A stretch of 9,147 nucleotides of DNA from JALXCG01 sp026991065 [NCBI: Gemmatimonadota bacterium]. GTDB lineage: Bacteria; GCA-2686955. The notes below the pieces were generated by a model, which was not told the origin of the DNA, did not search any database, and saw only the letters and a program-made list of their open reading frames with translations. The position numbers and the translations under genes are program-made. Location: the NCBI GenBank assembly GCA_026991065.1, contig JALXCG010000025.1, positions 1 to 9,147 on the forward strand. Direction: 5' to 3'. This document shows, piece by piece, positions 1 to 7,015 of the stretch (position 1 is its first letter; each line of letters begins with the position of its first letter).

Positions 1-1505
1 ATGTGGCGCCGCTCCATCTCCCGCAGCGTGAGCAGCCGGTCACCACTGAAACCGGCTTCCGCTGCGGCGGCCGTGCCGGCGGCGGCGCTTGTGGAGGTCG
101 CGCCACCGGTTTCGCTTGCGGCGCCCACACCGGCCGCGGCTCGGGCCGGCGGCCCGAGGCCGAGATCGCGCTCCAGGTCCAACTCCGCTCCGCCGGCGAG
201 AATGGTGGCCCGTTCCAGGGTGTTCACCAATTCGCGGACATTGCCGCGCCAGGTCTGCAACTCCAGCCAGCGCCGCGAGCGCGCCGAGAGGTGCCAGGGG
301 CCGCGGCCGGTGCGCCGCGCCAGCGCGCTCAGGAAGCCATCGGCGATCGCGGCGATGTCGTCGATCCGCTCGCGCAGGGGCGGAAGGTGCACGGGAAAGA
401 CCGCCAGGCGGTAGTAGAGGTCCTGGCGAAAGCGCCCCTGCGTCACCGCTTCCAGCAGGTCGGTATTGGTCGCCGCAATCACCCGCACATCGACCCGGAT
501 CGAGCGGTCGCTGCCGAGCGGCTCAAAGCAGCCCTCCTGCAGAGCGCGCAGCAGCTTGGCCTGAAGATCGATCGGCATCTCCCCGATCTCATCGAGAAAA
601 AGGGTACCGCCATTGGCGGTCTGGAAGCGCCCCAGGCGCTTCTTGGTCGCGCCGCTGAAGGCGCCCTTCACATGGCCGAAGAGTTCACTCTCGATCAGGT
701 TGGCCGGCAGTGCCGCGCAGTTGATCCCCACCAGCGGTTGTTTGGCGCGCGGACTCCAGCCGTGGATCGCATTGGCCAGCACCTCCTTGCCGGTGCCGGT
801 CTCGCCGGTAATGAGCACCGGAGTATCGGTTGCCGCCACCCGGCGCGCGGCTGCCACCACCGCACTCATCGCCGCGCTGCGGCTCGCCTCCATCAGGGCG
901 CACGCTTCCTGGCGACCATCCACGCGTTCGCCCAGCAGCCGGTTCTGCTCGCGCAGTTGCTCGCCGAAGCGGCTCAGCACCGCCGACTGTTCGCCGTAGG
1001 TCATGGCCAGCGCCAGCAGCTTGCCGAAGACATCCGCCAACTCCACCACATGCGGCGGATATTCGCCGCAGGTGGTGCGGTCGAAGGTCATGATGCCGAT
1101 CGGGCCGGCGCTGCCGCGCAGCGGCACCACCATGCAGGAGTGCCCCGCCGGTAGATCGAGCACGCCATCGAACGCATCGCCATCCCCTTCGCGGTGGTCG
1201 GACTCCGTAAACGCGCGCGCCGCCGCCCGCTCATCCCGCAGCAAGGCGGCCACACCCGGAAAGCGCGCCAGCGGCAGCCGGTGGGCTTTGACCCGGGGGC
1301 TGGCCAGCACCCCGCGCGCCACCCGAATGCGCAGCGCGTCACCACTGAGTTCCATGATCGTCGCCAGGTCGAACGGCACCAGCCGTCCGAGGGTGTCGAT
1401 CGCTTCTCCGAGTAGTTCGTCGATCTTGTCGACCGAGAGGCTGAGCTGGGTTGCGGCCTCAAGGTCGCGGGTCAGGTCGACGATGCTTTGCGCTGCTGCG
1501 GTCAT
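1..1505 (-). CDS. sigma-54-dependent transcriptional activator with GAF sensor domain (C-terminus cut by window edge)
   Basis: Enhancer-binding protein that would remodel sigma-54 RNA polymerase by ATP hydrolysis. The 501 residues visible show a GAF-type sensor at about 20-170, a short linker rich in Glu, Gln and Arg (172-205), then a full AAA+ domain: Walker A GETGTGKE (234-241), the sigma-54 contact loop GAFSGA (281-286, Ser replacing the usual Thr), Walker B GTLFLDEIGE (300-309), the LYYRLAVFPV segment (363-372), PPLRER (375-380) and the GNVREL motif (421-426). An Ala/Gly/Thr-rich linker (about 447-486) leads to LTLREMERRH, the usual start of the Fis-type helix-turn-helix, which lies beyond position 1. 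The ATG at 1505 has GGAG about 12 nt upstream. The architecture is that of NorR/FhlA-like activators; the GAF domain keeps a NorR-like HxC (122-124) but by eye lacks other NorR iron-site residues, so the signal is unknown. Divergent from sodB; its target is not evident. Confidence 0.93.
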   Translation of the reverse strand, partial: MTAAAQSIVDLTRDLEAATQLSLSVDKIDELLGEAIDTLGRLVPFDLATIMELSGDALRIRVARGVLASPRVKAHRLPLARFPGVAALLRDERAAARAFTESDHREGDGDAFDGVLDLPAGHSCMVVPLRGSAGPIGIMTFDRTTCGEYPPHVVELADVFGKLLALAMTYGEQSAVLSRFGEQLREQNRLLGERVDGRQEACALMEASRSAAMSAVVAAARRVAATDTPVLITGETGTGKEVLANAIHGWSPRAKQPLVGINCAALPANLIESELFGHVKGAFSGATKKRLGRFQTANGGTLFLDEIGEMPIDLQAKLLRALQEGCFEPLGSDRSIRVDVRVIAATNTDLLEAVTQGRFRQDLYYRLAVFPVHLPPLRERIDDIAAIADGFLSALARRTGRGPWHLSARSRRWLELQTWRGNVRELVNTLERATILAGGAELDLERDLGLGPPARAAAGVGAASETGGATSTSAAAGTAAAAEAGFSGDRLLTLREMERRH

Positions 1506-1547
1506 GGCATCGGCTCCAACTCCAGGGTGCCCATCACCTGGAAACGT

Positions 1548-1611
1548 GAAATCTCGCACTTGCGCCACCATAGCACGATATTTCGCGGTTTCTTGACTCG
1601 AAATCCCGCGC
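1548..1611. repeat. pair of imperfect 12-bp direct repeats upstream of the sigma-54 activator gene
   Basis: GAAATCTCGCAC (1548-1559) and GAAATCCCGCGC (1600-1611) match at 10 of 12 bases and begin 52 bp apart, close to five helical turns. Between them ATTTCG (1580-1585) and CGAAAT (1599-1604) form a 6-bp inverted repeat. This lies in the divergent intergenic region, so it could be an activator or repressor binding cluster for either gene. Short GC-rich repeats also arise by chance, so the assignment is tentative. Confidence 0.25.
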
Positions 1612-1658
1612 CCGCACCCGCCCCGATCATCCAACGCTCGTTCTCTTCTTCCGCTTTT

Positions 1659-1700
1659 TGCAATCAAGACTAATATGGTATGAATAATGCATTGATTGCA
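1659..1700. promoter_or_regulatory. perfect 9-bp inverted repeat around the likely sodB promoter
   Basis: TGCAATCAA (1659-1667) is the exact reverse complement of TTGATTGCA (1692-1700); the arms are separated by 24 bp, about three helical turns centre to centre. The spacer is AT-rich, unlike its surroundings, and contains -10-like sequences (TATGAA at 1679-1684; AATAAT at 1683-1688), with a -35-like TTGCAA at 1658-1663 overlapping the left arm. This position, 50-90 bp before the sodB start, suggests an operator straddling the promoter. No known regulator motif was matched with confidence; the promoter spacing is not ideal (15 or 19 bp). Confidence 0.45.
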
Positions 1701-1751
1701 GATGAGAGTTTATCCCTTTTCCCGTTCCAACCCACGACAAGGAAGAATTCC

Positions 1752-2351
1752 ATGCCCTTCTCAACTCCCGCACTGCCCTGGGCCGCCGATGCCCTGGCCC
1801 CCTACATCTCCGCCAATACGCTCGGTTTTCACCATGGCAAACACCACGCCGGCTATGTTGCCAAACTGAACGCCGCCGTCGAAGGCACTCCTTACGCCGA
1901 AAAGAGCCTTGAAACCCTGATCCGCGAAACTGCCGGTGATGCGACCAAGGGCGCGATCTTCAATAACGCCGCGCAAGCCTGGAATCACGACTTTTTCTGG
2001 CGCAGCATGAGCCCGACCGGCGGGGGTGAGCCGCAGGGTGCGTTGCGCCAGAAGATCGAGGCCGCGTTCGGCTCTGTCGAGGGCTTCAAGAAGGAGTTTG
2101 CCGCCAAAGCCGGAACCCTCTTCGGTAGCGGTTGGACCTGGCTGGTCGACAACAACGGCACCCTGGAAATCGTTCAGACTGTCAATGCCGGCAACCCGAT
2201 GACCGTGGGCAAAACCCCACTTCTGACCCTCGATGTTTGGGAACACGCCTACTACCTCGACTATCAGAATCGACGCCCCGATTTTATCCAGGCCTATCTG
2301 GATCATCTGGTGAACTGGGATTTTGCCGCGGCGAATCTCCCCACAGACTGA
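1752..2351 (+). CDS. sodB: iron superoxide dismutase
   Basis: Cytoplasmic Fe-dependent superoxide dismutase, converting superoxide to oxygen and hydrogen peroxide. The 199-aa product has the usual family length. All four metal ligands are visible: His27 (in FHHGKHH), His79 (in WNHDFFW), Asp161 and His165 (in DVWEHAYY). Gln75 in NNAAQAW is the outer-sphere Gln position typical of Fe rather than Mn enzymes, and GSGWTWLV (125-132) is also conserved. The ATG at 1752 is preceded by AAGGAAG (1739-1745) at 6-nt spacing. An open frame continues upstream to 1680, but the family N-terminus (PALPWA) and the ribosome-binding site fix the start at 1752. There is no signal peptide. It lies 180 nt upstream of a reductase operon on the same strand whose product is expected to be highly oxygen-sensitive, so a protective role is a reasonable inference. 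Confidence 0.97.
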   Translation: MPFSTPALPWAADALAPYISANTLGFHHGKHHAGYVAKLNAAVEGTPYAEKSLETLIRETAGDATKGAIFNNAAQAWNHDFFWRSMSPTGGGEPQGALRQKIEAAFGSVEGFKKEFAAKAGTLFGSGWTWLVDNNGTLEIVQTVNAGNPMTVGKTPLLTLDVWEHAYYLDYQNRRPDFIQAYLDHLVNWDFAAANLPTD

Positions 2352-2377
2352 GCGATTCGCTTATGATTGTTATCGTA

Positions 2378-2530
2378 CGCTCCGGCTCCTCATCCTGTTT
2401 CCGTTGCAACGGAGTTGGATGAGGGTGTCGGAGAGGAGCCGAACTCCGGCCCTTGGTATCTCGTCCGAGCAGAGCGGGAAACCTCCTTAGTGGAGCGCCG
2501 GAGTGTGATCGCCACCCCTATCGGAGCGCC
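2378..2530 (+). promoter_or_regulatory. candidate structured 5' leader of the benzoyl-CoA reductase operon
   Basis: The gap between sodB and bcrC has several mutually exclusive complementary segments. A strong hairpin is formed by CCTCATCC (2388-2395) with GGATGAGG (2417-2424), topped by the palindrome CCGTTGCAACGG (2401-2412). A competing 9-bp stem pairs CGGCTCCTC (2383-2391) with GAGGAGCCG (2433-2441). ACTCCGGC (2443-2450) pairs with GCCGGAGT (2497-2504), and CTCCGGC at 2380-2386 can compete for the same partner. The putative bcrC ribosome-binding segment GGAGCG (2523-2528) is complementary to CGCTCC (2378-2383), and GGAGCGCC occurs twice (2492-2499, 2523-2530). There is no T-run, so a plain Rho-independent terminator is unlikely. 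No known riboswitch class was recognised. Confidence 0.4.
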
Positions 2531-2531
2531 T

Positions 2532-3698
2532 ATGAAGGAAGTAGTTTTCAGCGAATGGCAGGGTCGTCCGCTCGACGAAGTATTGCTCGCGTGCCGCGAC
2601 CTGGTGGAGAGCCCGGACTATCCCACCGTGGCCCGTTGGCGCGCCGCCGGCGGCAAAGTCGCCGGGCATTTTCAGGTCTACTTCCCGGAAGAGATCGTCC
2701 ACGCCGCCGGCCTGCTGCCGGTAAAGATGCGCGGCGCGCCGGTGGAACCGACCCGGGCGGACGCCCACTTCGGCTCCTATCTCTGCTCCATTATCAAGAC
2801 TTCGCTCGAGATCGCGCTGAGTGGCCAGGTGGAACTGGATCTCTTTGTCTCCCATCCCATCTGTGATGCCGCCCGCAATCTGGCGGCGATCTGGGGCCGC
2901 AACTTCTCCCATCCGTGCCAGATTCTCTATCTGCCGCAAAACCCCAACTCCGCCGGTAGCGTTGATTATCTGCGCGCCGAATATGCTCGTCTGCTGGAGG
3001 TGGTGGAAGAGGTGGCGGGGCGCAGGGTGAGCAGCGATGATCTGCGTGCCTCGATCGCGGTCTTCAATGAAAACCGGTCCCTGCTGCGCGAACTCTACCG
3101 CATCAAGCGGGAGACTCCCTGGCTGGTCTCCGCCGAAGATGGCTACGCCCTCACCAGCATCGGCGGCATGATCCCGCGCGAAGAGCACAATGATCTCTTG
3201 CGCGCGGTTCTTCCGCAGTTGCGCGCCCGCCAGGCCAAAGCCCAGGATCGCATCCGCGTGGTTTTTGAAGGCGCTTTTTGCGAGCAACCACCGCTTGACC
3301 TGGTGCGGGTTCTCGGCCGCACCTGCTACGTGGTGGACGACGATTTCCTGATCGGTCTGCGCTGGCTTACCAGCGATGTGCCGGTGGATGGCGATCCGCT
3401 CCGCGCTCTCGCGGACTCCTACATCGAGCGCTCCAGCTACAGTCCGGTGCAGCATGACCTGCGCAAGCCCAAGGAAAAGATGTTGCTGGAACGCGCGCGC
3501 GGTGCCGGCGCCGATGCCGTGATCATCGGCGCGGCGAAGATGTGTGAGCCCGGCCTGGAGGAGCAGGTGGCTTACACCCGCGCCCTGGATGAGGAGGGAA
3601 TCCCCTATTTCGTCACTGAGTTCGAGGAGAACATGACCTCCTTCGATCACCTCGAACTGCAAGTGGAAACCTTTCTCGAAAACCTGCTCTTCGCGTGA
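2532..3698 (+). CDS. bcrC: class I benzoyl-CoA reductase, subunit C (BcrC/BadD/BzdN family)
   Basis: One of the two 2-hydroxyacyl-CoA dehydratase-fold (HgdB-like) subunits that form the substrate-reducing half of ATP-dependent benzoyl-CoA reductase. The 388-aa length fits the family. Three well-spaced cysteines suit a cluster or active-site role: Cys85 (SYLC), Cys111 (SHPICD) and Cys338 (AAKMCEPG). Other family-like segments are [17 protein letters not shown] (50-66) and the C-terminal [12 protein letters not shown] (356-367). The chosen ATG at 2532 is preceded by GGAG (2523-2526) at 5-nt spacing; the frame is open back to 2367, but that stretch is not protein-like and overlaps the structured leader. 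It is followed after 20 nt by the B subunit, as in bcrCBAD and bzdNOPQ operons. Subunit identity is assigned by gene order and sequence features; the true substrate may be a substituted benzoyl-CoA or a related aryl-CoA. Confidence 0.88.
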   Translation: MKEVVFSEWQGRPLDEVLLACRDLVESPDYPTVARWRAAGGKVAGHFQVYFPEEIVHAAGLLPVKMRGAPVEPTRADAHFGSYLCSIIKTSLEIALSGQVELDLFVSHPICDAARNLAAIWGRNFSHPCQILYLPQNPNSAGSVDYLRAEYARLLEVVEEVAGRRVSSDDLRASIAVFNENRSLLRELYRIKRETPWLVSAEDGYALTSIGGMIPREEHNDLLRAVLPQLRARQAKAQDRIRVVFEGAFCEQPPLDLVRVLGRTCYVVDDDFLIGLRWLTSDVPVDGDPLRALADSYIERSSYSPVQHDLRKPKEKMLLERARGAGADAVIIGAAKMCEPGLEEQVAYTRALDEEGIPYFVTEFEENMTSFDHLELQVETFLENLLFA

Positions 3699-3718
3699 CG
3701 CGAATTCAAGGGGACCCC

Positions 3719-5017
3719 ATGGACCAACATCCCGAATCCAATCCGATCCTCGGCCGTGGCAACAACGACGGCGCCCGTCTTTTCCGGGCGTGGTTCAGTG
3801 AACTGTCCGATGTCGCCGCCAACGGCTCACCGGCTGCCTATGTGTTTGTCATGGGCAGCACCAACGAGATTCTCAAGGCGTTCGACCTGCCGGTCGTCTT
3901 CCCCGAGATCAACTCGCTGCAAACCGCGGTGCGCCGGGTTGCCTACGAGCACCTGAACGAGGCGGAGGACTACGGCTACTCGCCCGATGTTTGCGGCTAT
4001 GTCAAGGCCGATGTGGCCACACAACTGCGCGGCGGCCAACACCCCATGGGGCGCATCCCCAAACCGTCGCTGGCCGTGCTCACCAACGCCTGCAACACTT
4101 ACATCAAGTGGGCCGAGATCTGGGAGCGGATGCACAAGATGCCGGTGTTCACGCTCGATGTTCCCGGCACCCGCGAAGCCGACGGCCAGACCTGGCCCGG
4201 CAACCGGCATTTTGCCAATGACCGCAAGTATGTCGAGGTGCAGTTGCGGGAACTGATTCAGCTCTGCGAAGAGGTAACCGGCCGCAAGTTCGACATCGAC
4301 AAACTGCGTCAAGTGCTGGGCTGGGCCAACGACATGAGCGAAGGCTGGCGTCGCGTTCTGGAACTTAACAAAGCCCGCCCCTCGCTCTTCAATGCCCTCA
4401 CCGACGGCACCATTTATCTGGGCGTTGCCAACGGTTTTCGCGGCACCGAAGCGGGCAGCCGCTACTTCAAGGAGTTGGTGGAGGAGATGGAGTATCGCGC
4501 CGCCCACGGCATCGGCTCCCTCACCGACGAGAAATACCGCCTCTCCTTCGTCGGCGTGCCCTGCTATCCGATCTTCCGTCGCTTCAATGAGCTGTTCACC
4601 GATTGGGGCGGCACTTTCGTCAACTCCACCTATCTCTGGTTCGCTTCCGGCGGCACCAACCGCGGTTTCCAGTACGATCTCGCCAGGCCGATCGAAAGCC
4701 TGGCCGAAGGGTTGCTGGTCAGCGTTCGCGACGCGATGGACAGCATGTTCCACCAGGACCGCGTGCTCGAAGCGATGATCGACGAGTTCGAATTGGATGG
4801 CATCGTCTATCACCCGATCAAGAGTTGTCGCACGGTTTCGACGGGGCTCGCCGACGGTCGTCGCTATCTGGCCGAGAAGCGCGACATTCCGAGTGTCTTC
4901 ATTGAGTCGGATATGATGGACCGCCGCGTTGTCTCCGAAGCGCAGATGAAGAACCGCGTCGATGCCTTCTTCGAAGGGCTCGCCTCGCGCCGGCAGCAGC
5001 AGGCGCGCAGCGCCTGA
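3719..5017 (+). CDS. bcrB: class I benzoyl-CoA reductase, subunit B (BcrB/BadE/BzdO family)
   Basis: Partner of the C subunit in the catalytic module that takes electrons one at a time from the ATPase module and reduces the aromatic ring of an aryl-CoA. The 432 aa match the expected length of about 430-450. Recognisable family segments are LPVVFPEINSLQ (57-68), DVCGYVKADV (90-99), LTNACNTYIKW (121-131), GVPCYPIFRRF (279-289) and the C-terminal IKSCRTVSTG (367-376) with IESDMMDRR (395-403). Cys92, Cys125 and Cys370 are the likely FeS ligands. The ATG at 3719 has AAGGGG (3708-3713) just upstream; a GTG at 3695 overlapping the preceding stop would add eight residues but has no better signal. A conserved-looking start and close spacing indicate cotranscription with subunit C. 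An 81-bp gap separates it from the A subunit. Confidence 0.9.
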   Translation: MDQHPESNPILGRGNNDGARLFRAWFSELSDVAANGSPAAYVFVMGSTNEILKAFDLPVVFPEINSLQTAVRRVAYEHLNEAEDYGYSPDVCGYVKADVATQLRGGQHPMGRIPKPSLAVLTNACNTYIKWAEIWERMHKMPVFTLDVPGTREADGQTWPGNRHFANDRKYVEVQLRELIQLCEEVTGRKFDIDKLRQVLGWANDMSEGWRRVLELNKARPSLFNALTDGTIYLGVANGFRGTEAGSRYFKELVEEMEYRAAHGIGSLTDEKYRLSFVGVPCYPIFRRFNELFTDWGGTFVNSTYLWFASGGTNRGFQYDLARPIESLAEGLLVSVRDAMDSMFHQDRVLEAMIDEFELDGIVYHPIKSCRTVSTGLADGRRYLAEKRDIPSVFIESDMMDRRVVSEAQMKNRVDAFFEGLASRRQQQARSA

Positions 5018-5061
5018 GCCGTCGGCCACCCGCCTTCCGTCACCTTCCGCCCTCCAAGACA

Positions 5062-5078
5062 AAAGTGAATTACACTTT
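5062..5078. promoter_or_regulatory. 17-bp palindrome in the bcrB-bcrA gap, possible internal operator
   Basis: AAAGTG (5062-5067) and CACTTT (5073-5078) are perfect inverted arms around a 5-bp AT centre. They lie in the only sizeable gap inside the reductase operon, 20 bp upstream of the bcrA start and directly before its ribosome-binding site AAGGGAG. The AT-rich patch contrasts with the GC-rich flanks. It may be a protein-binding site or a weak RNA hairpin adjusting translation of the ATPase subunits; nothing in the sequence decides between these. Confidence 0.35.
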
Positions 5079-5098
5079 CCCGAGAAGGGAGAACTCCC

Positions 5099-5920
5099 AT
5101 GGCCCATGCAGCGGGCGTGGACGTTGGTTCCACTCAGACCAAAGCGATCATCATCAACGAAAAGGGCGAGATTGTCAGCCGCGCCCTCACCGACACCGGC
5201 GCCAATGTGGTGCACGCGGCGGAGGAAGCTTTCTCCCGTGCCCTCGCCGCGGGCGACATTTTCGAGGAGGAGGTCGAATATGTCGTCGGTACCGGCTATG
5301 GCCGTTATCGGGTCACTTTCGGCAACACCCAGGTGACCGAAATCAGTTGCCACGGCCGGGGCGCGGTGCATCTCTTTCCCGGCACCCGGACCGTGGTCGA
5401 CATGGGCGGGCAGGACACCAAGGCGATCCGGGTCAGTCCGGCCGGCGAGATCATCGACTTCTGCATGAATGACAAATGCGCCGCCGGTACCGGTCGTTTT
5501 CTCGGCGCCGCGGCCAGCGCGCTCGATATTCCGCTGGACAATCTTGGAAACACGGCGTTGCGCTCCGACAATCCGGTTCGCATCAGCACCACCTGCACCG
5601 TTTTCGCCGAGTCGGAGGTGCTCTCCTGGCTGGGCAAGGGCAAAAAGATCGAAGATATTCTCTGGGGCGTGCACAAGTCGATCGCGACCCGCTCCGCCGG
5701 GCTGCTGCGCCGCGTCGGCATTGAGGAGGAGGTCACCTTCACCGGCGGCGTTACCCGCAATGTCGGCATGGTCGAAGCGCTCTCGCAGAAGCTTGGGGTC
5801 AAACTCAATATCTGCGAAGACTCCCATTTCATCGGCGCGCTGGGCGCCGCCCTCTTTGCGCTCGACGAGATTCTCGCCCACCGCGCTCCCACCCACGCTG
5901 CAGCGGAGGAGCAGTCATGA
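5099..5920 (+). CDS. bcrA: class I benzoyl-CoA reductase ATPase/activator subunit, BcrA-like (short, bzd-type length)
   Basis: ASKHA-fold (BadF/BadG/BcrA/BcrD family) subunit that hydrolyses ATP to drive low-potential electrons from a bridging [4Fe-4S] cluster into the B/C module. Visible are the phosphate-1 loop [12 protein letters not shown] (6-17), the phosphate-2 motif [10 protein letters not shown] (101-110), the cluster ligand Cys127 in KCAAGTG, a second cluster ligand Cys166 in [10 protein letters not shown] (164-173) and the adenosine motif FTGGVTRN (214-221). The ATG at 5099 has AAGGGAG (5084-5090) at 8 nt. At 273 aa it is far shorter than Thauera BcrA or Rhodopseudomonas BadF (about 438 aa) but near the Azoarcus BzdP/BzdQ size, which is why the bcrA symbol is provisional. 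Its stop overlaps the next start by ATGA, so the two ATPase subunits are probably translated in a coupled way. Confidence 0.82.
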   Translation: MAHAAGVDVGSTQTKAIIINEKGEIVSRALTDTGANVVHAAEEAFSRALAAGDIFEEEVEYVVGTGYGRYRVTFGNTQVTEISCHGRGAVHLFPGTRTVVDMGGQDTKAIRVSPAGEIIDFCMNDKCAAGTGRFLGAAASALDIPLDNLGNTALRSDNPVRISTTCTVFAESEVLSWLGKGKKIEDILWGVHKSIATRSAGLLRRVGIEEEVTFTGGVTRNVGMVEALSQKLGVKLNICEDSHFIGALGAALFALDEILAHRAPTHAAAEEQS

Positions 5921-6747
5921 CGATCACTGTTGGCATCGACATCGGCTCCACTTATACCAAAGCGATCCTGCTCGATGAAGAGTTGAAAGTGATCGGCGGC
6001 AAGATTCAGAAGACCGGCTTCAAGCTGGCCGAGGTCGCCGGGCAGGTTTTCGACGCCAGTCTGGCCGAGGCGGGGCTCAAGCGGGAGGATGTCGATTATA
6101 TTGTCACGACCGGCATCGGTCGTCACACCGTTCCCTTCCGCGATGTGGCGGTGACCGATCTGACCGCCAGCGCGCGCGGCGCCGCCCACCTTTTTCCCGA
6201 TACGCGCACGGTGCTCGATGTTGGTGGACAGACCATGAAGGCCAGCCGCCTGGATGAGTCGGCCAAGGTTCACTCTTTCCGCCTGAACGACAAATGCGCC
6301 GCCGGTACCGGCGCCTTCCTGGAGAAGACCGCGCGCTACATGGGTTACTCCACCGAGGAGATCGGTCCGCTCATGGCCACCTCCAAGGAGCCGGTACCGA
6401 TCTCCGGCGTGTGCGCGGTGTTCGCCGAGTCGGAGGTGATCAACCACCTCTCTCTCGGGACCGCTCCCTGCGACATTATGCAGGGCGCCATCGAGTCGCT
6501 GGTGGGGCGCTCGGTACAGTTGATGAAGCGGGTCAAGGCGCGGCCCGGCTACACTTTGGTCGGTGGCATTTTGCGCTTCTCCACCATGGCCGACGCGGTG
6601 CGGCGCGAGTTGAAAGCGGAAGTCAACGTGCCCGAAGGAGATACGGTGCAGTCGGTGGCCGCCCTCGGGGCCGCGATTCTGGGGCAGCGGCGCCTGCGCA
6701 AACTGCGTGCTGAAAAGGGCGACGGCAAGCGCGCGGAGGCGGCCTGA
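5917..6747 (+). CDS. bcrD: class I benzoyl-CoA reductase ATPase/activator subunit, BcrD/BadG-like
   Basis: Second ASKHA-type subunit; with the preceding protein it would form the heterodimeric electron activase of the reductase. The 276 aa equal the usual BcrD/BadG length. Motifs are [12 protein letters not shown] (6-17), [14 protein letters not shown] (101-114), Cys127 in [21 protein letters not shown] (shown in part; 123-143), Cys166 in [11 protein letters not shown] (163-173) and LVGGI (214-218). The QTMKA sequence, where the partner has QDTKA, is a D-subunit-type variant and supports the assignment. The start is fixed by GGAGGA (5905-5910) at 6 nt and the 4-nt overlap with bcrA. The two cluster cysteines fall at exactly the same residue numbers in both ATPase subunits, consistent with one cluster shared across a symmetrical dimer interface. 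The C-terminal tail is rich in Lys, Arg and Ala. Confidence 0.9.
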   Translation: MTITVGIDIGSTYTKAILLDEELKVIGGKIQKTGFKLAEVAGQVFDASLAEAGLKREDVDYIVTTGIGRHTVPFRDVAVTDLTASARGAAHLFPDTRTVLDVGGQTMKASRLDESAKVHSFRLNDKCAAGTGAFLEKTARYMGYSTEEIGPLMATSKEPVPISGVCAVFAESEVINHLSLGTAPCDIMQGAIESLVGRSVQLMKRVKARPGYTLVGGILRFSTMADAVRRELKAEVNVPEGDTVQSVAALGAAILGQRRLRKLRAEKGDGKRAEAA

Positions 6748-7008
6748 GTGGCCGCCGCCGATGACGCCTGCGAAGCCGCCGGCTTGCGGGCGGATCCACT
6801 CCTGGTCGCGGAAGGTTGGGAGCGCCGCACCATGACCGATCCGCAGCGGGCCCGCGAGCTGGTCGATCAATATCGCGAACTTGGTTTCGATGTTCGACTG
6901 GAAAAGCTGCGACCGCAGGATTTTGGCTCCGCTTGCGAAGCCTGCGCGCTCACCGCCTGTCGCTCCTACGTCACGGTGTGGACGCGGCGGGCGGCGCCAC
7001 GCTCTTGA
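6748..7008 (+). CDS. small conserved-looking cysteine protein of unknown function, last gene of the reductase operon
   Basis: An 86-aa protein that I do not recognise as a named family. The GTG start lies immediately after the bcrD stop and has GGAGG (6735-6739) at 8-nt spacing inside the end of bcrD, so translation is probably coupled. An internal ATG at 6832 would give a 58-aa product and also has GGGAG upstream, but the GTG start includes LLVAEGWERR (18-27), which looks like part of the domain. The core has a predicted helix ARELVDQYRELGFDV (35-49), then CEACALTAC (63-71), giving a CxxC and a third cysteine five residues later, and a C-terminal YVTVWTRR (74-81). There is no signal peptide or membrane segment. 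A metal- or FeS-binding accessory or maturation role for the reductase is a guess from context alone. Confidence 0.7.
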   Translation: MAAADDACEAAGLRADPLLVAEGWERRTMTDPQRARELVDQYRELGFDVRLEKLRPQDFGSACEACALTACRSYVTVWTRRAAPRS

Positions 7009-7015
7009 GACGCGA

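Noticed and set aside
1556-1569. GG-N10-GC spacing on the minus strand, as in a -24/-12 sigma-54 promoter
   Set aside because: Only the invariant GG/GC doublets fit; the rest of both elements deviates, and such doublets are frequent at this base composition.
2388-2424. Rho-independent terminator of sodB
   Set aside because: The hairpin is strong, but no T-run follows; it is kept as part of the candidate leader instead.
2384-2530. Known riboswitch (glycine-like GGAGAG near 2430)
   Set aside because: Only a short G/A-rich string matches; the conserved core of the glycine, cobalamin or THF classes could not be laid out on the stems.
2367-2531. In-frame N-terminal extension of bcrC
   Set aside because: The extra residues do not resemble the family, the stretch is full of RNA-like inverted repeats, and the ATG at 2532 has a suitable ribosome-binding site and gives the normal length.
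3827-5896. 689-codon open frame on the minus strand opposite bcrB and bcrA
   Set aside because: It lies antisense to two clearly recognisable reductase genes; long antisense frames are common in GC-rich coding DNA and the translation shows no family pattern. The same holds for 5305-6870 (minus), 2487-3662 (minus) and 3-1154 (plus).
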